Assembly: GCF_021390535.1 (NCBI RefSeq)
Contig: NZ_JAJUXG010000020.1
Span: forward strand, 1-64,000
Reading direction: 5' to 3'
DNA length: 64,000 bases
DNA from: Dyadobacter sp. CY312
GTDB lineage: Bacteria > Bacteroidota > Bacteroidia > Cytophagales > Spirosomataceae
In this document: in pieces, positions 55,901-62,130 of the stretch
How positions within the stretch are numbered: position 1 is the first letter of the stretch
Layout: each line of letters opens with the position of its first letter
The notes under the pieces: generated by a model
The model's input: the letters and a program-made list of their open reading frames with translations, nothing else
What the model was told of the DNA's origin: nothing
The model's database searches: none
Made by a program: the position numbers and the translations under genes

Positions 55901-56152
55901 AGTCGTATTCTTTAAAGTAATACTTACACCAGGCAAGGGTTCGCCACTTTCTGATGTCACCTTTCCGCCAACCGTACGCTCGGTTGCAGAGTCAACCATC
56001 CGGTATCCAACCGGGTTTCCAACCGGGATCGCAACCGGGTATCCAACCCGGTTGGATACCGGATCCTTCGGATTGAGGGATCTGGCACTTGTAGTGAAAT
56101 GCAGAGCGACCAAACACAGGATCAATCTTAATTGATGTAGTATACGTTGCAT
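52973..56152 (-). CDS. SusC/RagA-family TonB-linked transporter of the mannose-type locus
   Basis: A 1059-residue transporter. I chose the ATG at 56152 because MQRILHQLRLILCLVALHF forms the signal peptide; the 20 codons further upstream are the operator read as protein. A four-unit tetrapeptide repeat (RVGY-PVAI-PVGN-PVGY) lies between the signal peptide and the carboxypeptidase-regulatory-like domain (VGGKVTSESGEPLPGVSITL). Then come the TonB box EVVVIGYGTVKKSDVTGS, the plug (LYVIDGMLINGD, LKDASATAIYGSRGANGVVLI) and the barrel ending KTFLVGINIGL. It heads a 13-gene operon that runs to the GntR gene at 38681. Confidence 0.93.
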   Translation of the reverse strand: MQRILHQLRLILCLVALHFTTSARSLNPKDPVSNRVGYPVAIPVGNPVGYRMVDSATERTVGGKVTSESGEPLPGVSITLKNTTQGTITNTSGEFSLKVPDNDAILVFSFVGYESQEIQTGSRSDLTIKLVESEKALSEVVVIGYGTVKKSDVTGSVVSIKSDDLKAVPVTTFDQALQGRAAGVQVVQSTGAPGGETNIRIRGTSSVNASSEPLYVIDGMLINGDGGEMSVGGRGPRIGALSTINPGDIESIEILKDASATAIYGSRGANGVVLITTKKGKANSGSINFESYYGTQQAANKLELLRADQFANLVNEANINSGRVPVYTNPSTLGAGTDWQNELLRSAPIANYQLSVNGGTTKTKYALSGGYFTQDGIVIGSNFKRYSLRTNLETEVTKYLSVGVNFSYNRLSSDGVLTGPGQIVPGVITGAMQFNPIATVYDPRQALGYTYEHYLKTGIANPVAEAREYQANTGTNRFLGNVFAQLKLAKDLSFRSSFGMDALNSKSNTFGPFGLKRTENSLGEASSGTLQAFTWLSTNTVNYDKNIGSGTLSALAGFEVQQFKNESLQLLVFDFPDPRSGYHNLAAGQNPQPPANGETEWSLMSYLGRINYSLSNKYLFTVSGRVDGSSKFAKGNKYGFFPSAAVAWRVSEESFLQGNNVISNLKLRGSYGVTGNQSIAPYGSLALITPFGEGVFNNGSGSPSIIYGREPLSYPNENLKWETTRQTNLGIDLSVLKGRLSLTTELYHKKTSDLLLSTPIPVTSGFQYTLLNVGNVENKGVDIELSSINFDGKFNWNTSLNVSLNRNKITNLAGGGDVLLAGGNILREGQPLGSFYGYVFDGIYQSDEEAKKSPAIAGQSPAAGDRKYRDISGADGKPDGVINDMDRTLIGSAQPKFYWGLNNTLSYQNFELNFFFQGSQGNKMVNMNLLNLQNVNGQQNVLLDAYEDRWTPTNPSNKHARPLATANDNIFSSRFVENASYLRLRNVSLGYNLPKSVLDKIKVNRLKVYVSAANLLTVTKYSGYNPEGNAYGSSTNVVGVDDGNYPQTKTFLVGINIGL
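56005..56060 (-). repeat. In-frame 12-bp minisatellite with an 11-bp-arm palindrome inside the SusC gene
   Basis: Four 12-base units on the plus strand (ATCCAACCGGGT, TTCCAACCGGGA, TCGCAACCGGGT, ATCCAACCCGGT) cover 56005-56052. GGTATCCAACC at 56038-56048 is inverted exactly at 56050-56060 around one base. The units encode four-residue repeats just after the SusC signal peptide. Confidence 0.85.
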
Positions 56153-56203
56153 ATGATTTGGATTGAAAGAATTTATTGAACAGCTCAAAGCATGATTAAT
56201 ATG

Positions 56204-56219
56204 TATGAACATATGAACA
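56204..56219 (-). promoter_or_regulatory. Candidate GntR operator before the SusC operon
   Basis: TATGAACA occurs twice in tandem (56204-56211 and 56212-56219), the same half-site as in the palindrome before the GH92 gene. Upstream TTAATATG gives an imperfect inverted partner. It lies 52-67 bases from the SusC start. Binding by the GntR protein at 38681-39442 is inferred. Confidence 0.5.
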
Positions 56220-56367
56220 AAACAAATATGAGTATTATTTTAGACTTAAAAAATTAATTATGCATTTATTTTAGCATTTTTATAATTATTCGAAGCAAAT
56301 TCATCTTTGACGATATAATTGAATTCACGGATCTAGCAATCAGAGACTGATACTGACAATTGTCTCG

Positions 56368-59085
56368 CTACTTTTTAGAATTTACCGTCATACCCGTTCC
56401 CCAGTTTACATTAGGTTTGGAGCCCATGTTCAGTTGTAAAACTCCCCCTTTTGCGAAGTCCGAGTGCGTGAACCAGTAAGAATTCAAAGGCTTTCCACTC
56501 AGGCTTGCACTTTGGATATACATATTTTTCTCAGAGTTGTTTTTTGTCGAAATCGTAAATTTCTTGCCTTGATAATACCTTGGATCCAGTTCAATTTCTA
56601 CCGTATCGAAAATTGGACTTGTGATCTCATATGTTGGATTTTGATCTACATTTCCCTTCAAACTGAAAAGGCCGATGGACATCAGTGCGCTTATCGCTCC
56701 CATTTGTCCCTGATCCTCGTCATGTCCTCCATATCCAAGATTTGGCGTAACTCCGCTATAAGCCTTCTCTCTCACTTTTCTGACCCAATACTGACTCAGC
56801 CACGGTTTGCCGGCATGGTTGAACACGTGTGCATTCGAGCAACCAGGCTGATTGGCATAACTTACGTAACCATCATTATAGGCAAATACAAAGTCGGAAG
56901 GTTCTGCTTTGGTAAAAGCGAAGTTCAGTTTATCGCAAAGTACAGCGTTACCCCCCATCAGCTTTGCCAGTCCGCCAATGTCATGAGATACTGACCAGGT
57001 AGCCTGCCATGCGTTTGCCTCTATCCAGCCTCTGCCCGAAAGCGGATCGTCATGAAGGAACTCTCCCTGCGGAGATTTAGGAAAAATCAGATTGTGCTTT
57101 TTGTTGAACAATGTTTTCCAACCATTCGCCCTGGTACTGAAAAACTTCTGATCCTCTGATTTTCCAAGTTTGGCTGCAACTTCCGAAAGTGCATAATCCT
57201 GAAAAGCTGCTTCGAGGGTAATACCTGCGTTATTTTGCCAATATCCGTTTTTGGTGTAAAATTCAATGTTTGCCGAGTCGCCGAGCATGCCTCCGGGAAG
57301 CATATTTTGTTTCATGGCTGTGTAGGCATCATTCTGTGAAACTTTGGTGAGCAATCCCTTCTGGATCGTAGAGGATATCAGGTTTACAGCCGGACAGCTG
57401 GTCATGATGTAGGAATACCCGCCGCCAGACGGACCTCTTGGAAGCAAATATCCATTTTTTGAATACTCGATCATAGATGCCGACATCTCGTCCATTACCT
57501 CTGGCCAGGCCAGCCCCCATAACACGTTCAGGTTCCATTGTGTGAGCCACCATGCATCGGAGCTGTACATGTTGAAACGGTTTTCCCCTTTTTCGGTTTT
57601 AGGCACAGTTCTGATTTTGAAGTTTGCATCCGTAAATGTTCCCATTCTCTTTCCGGTGGTTCTGTCCGGGTAATCACCAGATGCGTCTGTAATCTTCTGA
57701 CGTCCCAATAAAACGTGCCATAAATCAGTATAGAACTTGGTTTTCTGATCTTTCGGCCCTCCGCTTACTTTTATTTTGGAAAGATTGTTATCCCAAATTT
57801 TTAAACTTTCATCTTTCACTTTGTCAAAATCCCATCCTTTGCATTCCTGACTGAGATTTTTTCTTGCATTTTCAATACTGGTAAAAGAGATACCGATTTT
57901 CATATTGATTTGCTCCCCGGCTTTCATGTTAAACGCAGCCGAAATCCCCGCATGGTCTCCGTTTACTCCACTGACATCTTTAACCAGCTTCCCATCCTGC
58001 CACCCATCAAGTGAAGAGAAAGGTTTGTCAAACTGAGTAACGAAAAAGATTTTCACATCATTTGGTCCACCCCAGTACCGTTTTATGGTGCTAAACGAAC
58101 CTTCGAATTCCTGCTGATTAACCTTTTTCACCTCTGCATCTGCCATTGTACTATTGGATACATAACCACTCAGATTAGTCAGTATATTGGCGGTTGCGGA
58201 TTTCGCATAAGTAAACCGGTACAGACTAACCCGATCCGTTGCTGTATTCTCCACCCAGATTTTATTTTCTTCAAGAAAAAGCCGGTGATATCCCGGGTGA
58301 ACAATTTCACTAGCATGAGAAAATTTAGCCTTCCAGCCTTGTTGCCCTTTCAGTCTTTCCGTTTGATCCGTTCCTGGCATAATCTCAAGGCCTCCCACCA
58401 TCCAATGATGGATCTGCTCAAAACCCAGTACCTCAGTATCATTGTAATTATAGCCACCCCCGTTTTGATTTTTATTTCTCGTCAGCGGAGCAGAGCTGGC
58501 CATTCCAAATGGCCGTTGTCCTGGAATAAAAAAGATATAGCGCCCCCGATTGGTTTCAATATAAGGATCAACCCATGATACAAAATCCGAATTTTCAGTA
58601 CTGAATATTTCAATCTCCGAAAAGCCGATGTCCCTGCCCTTGCCGTCCGTAGTTACAAATTTAATCCACTTCACGTTTTTGGCATCAAATCTTATCTCTT
58701 TCGCAAGGCCGTCGTTTGGGATTTCATTGACCCACAACATAGATCCATCGCTAAAAAGCAATTTCCCGCTTGCTATGTGATCTTTAAGATTTGGTCTGTC
58801 GTAGAGAATAACCCGATTCACCTTCATGGGAATTTCCCATTCCAGCTGTATCCAGGGAAACCGGACATAACCCCAGTCGGTGGTATCGCCCTCGCTGGCC
58901 CATTCACCTTTGCCGTCAACCGAAATGATCCCATCAGCCACATTTCCAGATGACGTTTGATGATTCAAATGACTGGAAGCTGTGATTTTGGCCTGAGGTG
59001 CGATATTAAACGGTGAAGCCTTTACAAAGCCTACTACCGCAATACAGAGAAAAGCAAGAACAGAAAATGATTTAAGGGAAGTCAT
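56368..59085 (-). CDS. GH92-family exo-alpha-mannosidase with N-terminal discoidin-like domain
   Basis: A 905-residue exported enzyme. I chose the ATG at 59085 because MTSLKSFSVLAFLCIAVVGF is a signal peptide and the predicted transcript starts downstream of earlier ATGs. An F5/8-type-C-like domain (ITASSHLNHQTSSGNVADG...WIQLEW) precedes the GH92 body: VDPYIETNRG, PFGMASSAPLTRN, EVLGFEQIHHWMVGG. The conserved acid region reads GYGGHDEDQGQMGAISALMSIGLF, a variant of the common GNDDxGQMSAW form. GH92 enzymes remove alpha-linked mannose from N-glycans and yeast mannan with calcium. It has its own operator and is transcribed ahead of the SusC operon. Confidence 0.85.
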   Translation of the reverse strand: MTSLKSFSVLAFLCIAVVGFVKASPFNIAPQAKITASSHLNHQTSSGNVADGIISVDGKGEWASEGDTTDWGYVRFPWIQLEWEIPMKVNRVILYDRPNLKDHIASGKLLFSDGSMLWVNEIPNDGLAKEIRFDAKNVKWIKFVTTDGKGRDIGFSEIEIFSTENSDFVSWVDPYIETNRGRYIFFIPGQRPFGMASSAPLTRNKNQNGGGYNYNDTEVLGFEQIHHWMVGGLEIMPGTDQTERLKGQQGWKAKFSHASEIVHPGYHRLFLEENKIWVENTATDRVSLYRFTYAKSATANILTNLSGYVSNSTMADAEVKKVNQQEFEGSFSTIKRYWGGPNDVKIFFVTQFDKPFSSLDGWQDGKLVKDVSGVNGDHAGISAAFNMKAGEQINMKIGISFTSIENARKNLSQECKGWDFDKVKDESLKIWDNNLSKIKVSGGPKDQKTKFYTDLWHVLLGRQKITDASGDYPDRTTGKRMGTFTDANFKIRTVPKTEKGENRFNMYSSDAWWLTQWNLNVLWGLAWPEVMDEMSASMIEYSKNGYLLPRGPSGGGYSYIMTSCPAVNLISSTIQKGLLTKVSQNDAYTAMKQNMLPGGMLGDSANIEFYTKNGYWQNNAGITLEAAFQDYALSEVAAKLGKSEDQKFFSTRANGWKTLFNKKHNLIFPKSPQGEFLHDDPLSGRGWIEANAWQATWSVSHDIGGLAKLMGGNAVLCDKLNFAFTKAEPSDFVFAYNDGYVSYANQPGCSNAHVFNHAGKPWLSQYWVRKVREKAYSGVTPNLGYGGHDEDQGQMGAISALMSIGLFSLKGNVDQNPTYEITSPIFDTVEIELDPRYYQGKKFTISTKNNSEKNMYIQSASLSGKPLNSYWFTHSDFAKGGVLQLNMGSKPNVNWGTGMTVNSKK

Positions 59086-59110
59086 AAACAGTAAGGGTTC
59101 GGGATTTATA

Positions 59111-59130
59111 ATGTTCATATGTATGAACAT
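59111..59130 (-). promoter_or_regulatory. Palindromic GntR-type operator before the GH92 gene
   Basis: ATGTTCATATGTATGAACAT is a 9+2+9 palindrome. It lies directly downstream of a -7 box (59140-59133) and would overlap the transcription start, the position of a repressor site. The half-site TATGAACA recurs before SusC at 56204-56219. Confidence 0.65.
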
Positions 59131-59132
59131 AT

Positions 59133-59161
59133 CAAAAGTAAGAAAATATTCACTAAACAAA
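59133..59161 (-). promoter_or_regulatory. Bacteroidota-type promoter for the GH92 gene
   Basis: On the minus strand TTTG at 59161-59158 (-33) and TACTTTTG at 59140-59133 (-7, TAnnTTTG) are 17 bases apart. Transcription would begin inside the palindrome at 59111-59130, giving a leader of about 40 bases. Confidence 0.55.
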
Positions 59162-59228
59162 AATATTTTGTGTTTAAATATAAAATATTAAAGAGTTAGT
59201 TAACTAATTAGGGCTGTCTGCTTGTTAT

Positions 59229-59403
59229 AATGCAGAATTGGGACGTTTGGACCATCTGATTCCGTGGCTGATTGACCACTTACTGACTATTACTGCGCAG
59301 GAGTTAAATAATTATCTATCATTTATTTAAGCCGGTCAATTTCTACCGAAACGACACGTACCTAATTTCCAAATTGCAGTGGTCAGCGGCTCCGAATTCT
59401 CCA
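59229..59403. mobile_element. 175-bp transposon-like element (MITE), copy B
   Basis: It shares both ends and the middle with copy A at 17711-17892: TGATTCCGTGGCTGATTGAC on the left (20 of 21 core bases alike) and GTGGTCAGCGGCTCCGAATT on the right, with end TTCTCCA. The left end reads TGCAGAATT, one mismatch from a perfect inverted repeat. ATAA flanks both sides as a possible 4-base target duplication. No transposase is present. Confidence 0.6.
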
Positions 59404-60001
59404 ATAAGGACTTAAATACCATTGATCTGATATTATAATATTGGATTAAATTGAGAGAAGTACAAAAACACTACGAGTTTTGCACAGCAAAACCGGTGGA
59501 GCATTGATCACGATATACATCTGGAATAATCCAGTATGAAGCAGGGTAATTCTGTTCCATTTTATCATTTTGGATCAATAAACCTCTCTTCAAAGCCAGT
59601 AGGTAATCAAATGCGGGATCCCGTTTTACGGTTAAACATCCCAAACATATGGTAACCGTACACCGAGGCCGTGACAGCTTTTCCGCTGGGCCGGTATTCC
59701 TAATAGCGGTGCCATTCATTTAATTTAAGCAATGGTGCGAAACCAAGAAAATAGCATGTATTATACTTGAATTGGCGCTCTTGAAGTTTGCGGGGATCAA
59801 TAGAAGAATAAGGTCCCTGGGAGCAATTATCTTCTTTGAATAAAATAGAAGTATGCCCGACAGGCTGGCGTATCCGATTTACTAACTGAATTCATTTAAG
59901 AGGCAATAGCTCATTATACCTGGGCCGTGACATTACTGGTACGGATTCAGTTTACACATCATTTTAATGCCTGGTTACATATTTAAATTTTTTTTGAATA
60001 A
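59404..60001. other. Intergenic region before the ECF sigma factor
   Basis: About 600 bases with no recognised gene. A minus-strand frame of 82 codons (59471-59719) has an ATG but no family, no ribosome-binding site and ordinary composition, so I do not call it. This region and the element at 59229-59403 separate the mannose-type locus from the sigma-factor locus. Confidence 0.45.
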
Positions 60002-60027
60002 ATTGTAATATTTGAAATAATTACAAT
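60002..60027 (+). promoter_or_regulatory. Inverted repeat upstream of the ECF sigma gene
   Basis: ATTGTAAT at 60002-60009 is exactly inverted as ATTACAAT at 60020-60027, about 80 bases before the sigma-factor ATG. A dimeric regulator or autoregulatory promoter element is possible; pattern only. Confidence 0.35.
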
Positions 60028-60107
60028 ATTTGTCAAATCGCTTAAGGGCATTTTTGCTTCCCTTCACAGCTATAATATTGCGGTGCCAAACTTATTGGAC
60101 AGCAAAT

Positions 60108-60707
60108 ATGAATGAGATGTTCGAAAATCACCAGGAGCCAATATCAGACAATGGAGTCTGGGACATGTTTAAAAAAGGGGATGACAAGTCCCTGAGTATT
60201 CTGCTCTCGCGGCATTTCCGTCCGATGCTTCACTATGGTAGTAAATTCACCAAAGACCGCTTTTTAGTCGAGGATGTTATTCAGGATCTTTTTCTGGAAT
60301 TTCTTGAGAAAAGGGACCGGCTGGGAGATCCTGTATCCGTAAAAAATTATCTTTTTAAGTGCCTGCGCAATAATTTGATCAGAGCTCTGAAATCACGGGG
60401 TGAGGAACTTGACCTGGTTGAAGATCAGGATCTGGCTGTTGAGTCCGAAAACATGGAAATGTTTCTCATTGCTCTTGACGATTCCGCTGAGCTCAGCGTG
60501 AAGATGAGTAATTATTTTTCCCTGTTGACATCGCGTCAACGTGAATGTCTTTTTCTCAGGTATTATCAGGATTTGTCAAATGATGAAATTGCCCAGATTA
60601 TGGGTATCAACAAACAATCTGTCTCCAACCTGCTGGTCAGGAGTATTGCAATTCTGAAAGAGAACTGGGTACATATCCTGATTTATTTTCTATCATTCAC
60701 TGACTAG
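60108..60707 (+). CDS. ECF-type RNA polymerase sigma factor
   Basis: A 199-residue sigma-70-like factor. Region 2 shows LSILLSRHFRPMLHYGSKFTKD, VEDVIQDLFLEFLEK and VKNYLFKCLRNNLIRAL. Region 4 shows LTSRQRECLFLRYYQDLSNDEIAQIMG and NKQSVSNLLVRSIAILKENW. I chose the ATG at 60108 because the longer frame starts from TTG with an atypical, non-conserved-looking extension. It precedes a FecR gene by 111 bases. In Bacteroidota this pair responds to occupancy of a SusC receptor with an STN domain, as encoded downstream. Confidence 0.9.
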   Translation: MNEMFENHQEPISDNGVWDMFKKGDDKSLSILLSRHFRPMLHYGSKFTKDRFLVEDVIQDLFLEFLEKRDRLGDPVSVKNYLFKCLRNNLIRALKSRGEELDLVEDQDLAVESENMEMFLIALDDSAELSVKMSNYFSLLTSRQRECLFLRYYQDLSNDEIAQIMGINKQSVSNLLVRSIAILKENWVHILIYFLSFTD

Positions 60708-60818
60708 TTATCAGCTGTTTAACTTTTAAGTTGAACTTTATTTTGAAAAAATATCCTGATTTTGAGTATAAACCCTCCTGATTTTTCTAATCGTATAGGA
60801 GAGACATAATTCAATTTC

Positions 60819-61940
60819 ATGAATAATTATAATGATTTCAAGTCTGGCGATTTTATTGCTGATCCCGCATTTCGTGCCTGGGTATATGGCTTTAAACAGC
60901 AAAGCGATATAGATTGGGAGTACATCGCTTCACAGAGTCATTCCGTGGGCAAAGAAATGGAGATTGCCAGGTTGTTTTTAAAAAATATAGAGGATAAAAC
61001 CATACCCGTTTCAGATTTATATATTGAACGTTTTTCAGAGCGTATTCTCGAAAATCATAGAAAGTTATCGCCGTCCATCAAATTGTCTTCCCGGCGCTGG
61101 TATGAAGTATCAAGCCGCCTGTTTTATATGGCAGCTGCAATCATTATGAGTTTCGGCATTGGCTGGTTTTACTATACATATTCCCAGAAGCAGTCTGTAA
61201 ATACGGATAGCATCTCGTGGGCTGCGCCAGAGCAAAAGCTCACCAGCAGAGTTAACCGAACAAAAAGCCCCGAACTTGTTGTATTGAAAGATGGAAGTAA
61301 GATCACGTTACAACCCAACAGCACCATCACTTACCACGAGGCATTTGATGGTGCAGAAAGGAATGTTCAACTTGAAGGAGAAGCTTTTTTTGATGTGGTC
61401 AAAAATCCAGACAGACCTTTCCTGGTATACTTCAACGATTTAACTGTCAGGGTTTTGGGCACCAGCTTCAATATCCGCTCTTATGGAAAAGAAGAAGGCA
61501 GCAGAGTTACTGTGAAAACCGGTAAGGTTTCTGTATCAGCTAATCGGGAGACAAGTCCTCCGCAAAATCACACTGATTTATCCTCTTCTGCGATCATGCT
61601 TACGGCCAATCAGGAAGTCTTTTATAAAAAGGCTCAGGGCTATTTTGAAAGAAGTGTTGCCTCCCGCACACAGATTGTAGACAAGACGATTTCAGAAAAT
61701 GATTTCGTCTTCAATGAAACTCCTCTAAGTACGATTTTCAGCAAGCTTGATAAAGCTTATGGTATACCTATCATTTTTGACGAACAGCAAATTTATGGAT
61801 GCTCGCTGACAGCATCTCTCGCCGATGAACCGCTGTTAGAAAAGTTAAATCTGATTTGCAGAACCATGAATGGATCTTACGAGGTCATCGACGGACAAAT
61901 CGTGATAAATATAAAGAGCTGCAGAAATTCTCTTCAATAA
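60819..61940 (+). CDS. FecR-family anti-sigma factor
   Basis: A 373-residue single-pass inner-membrane protein. The N-terminal 100 residues are cytoplasmic and should hold the sigma factor. A transmembrane helix follows at about 102-120 (LFYMAAAIIMSFGIGWFYY). The periplasmic part has the FecR domain (VVLKDGSKITLQPNSTITYHE, EGEAFFDVVKNPDRPFLV, TVRVLGTSFNIRSYG) and a C-terminal DUF4974 domain (FNETPLSTIFSKLDKAYGIPIIF). It would relay a signal from the STN domain of the downstream receptor and release or activate the sigma factor. Confidence 0.92.
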   Translation: MNNYNDFKSGDFIADPAFRAWVYGFKQQSDIDWEYIASQSHSVGKEMEIARLFLKNIEDKTIPVSDLYIERFSERILENHRKLSPSIKLSSRRWYEVSSRLFYMAAAIIMSFGIGWFYYTYSQKQSVNTDSISWAAPEQKLTSRVNRTKSPELVVLKDGSKITLQPNSTITYHEAFDGAERNVQLEGEAFFDVVKNPDRPFLVYFNDLTVRVLGTSFNIRSYGKEEGSRVTVKTGKVSVSANRETSPPQNHTDLSSSAIMLTANQEVFYKKAQGYFERSVASRTQIVDKTISENDFVFNETPLSTIFSKLDKAYGIPIIFDEQQIYGCSLTASLADEPLLEKLNLICRTMNGSYEVIDGQIVINIKSCRNSLQ

Positions 61941-61992
61941 ATTTCCATCACATAAACATTAAGCCGATATGACTCCATAGCTACCTACAGAA

Positions 61993-62041
61993 CAGACCAG
62001 TAGTGTTTGCGCCACTACCGGTCTGCTACTTCCCCTTTTTT
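61993..62041 (+). terminator. Strong hairpin between the FecR gene and the SusC receptor gene
   Basis: CAGACC and GTAGTG pair with CACTAC and GGTCTG across one mismatch and a 7-base loop, followed by CTTCCCC and TTTTTT. It starts 52 bases past the FecR stop and ends 90 bases before the SusC ATG. It would end the sigma-FecR transcript, so the receptor gene probably has its own promoter. Confidence 0.75.
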
Positions 62042-62130
62042 GCCTAGACAAATATGGTTTTTTATCAGAAAACCAACGGGAATTGCTTTGCCCAAAAATC
62101 TCACTAATTGATACAAAACAAATCAAATGT

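Noticed and set aside
59471..59719. 82-codon minus-strand frame in a gene-free region
   Set aside because: It has an ATG but no recognisable family, no ribosome-binding site and no neighbour link; chance is the simpler explanation.
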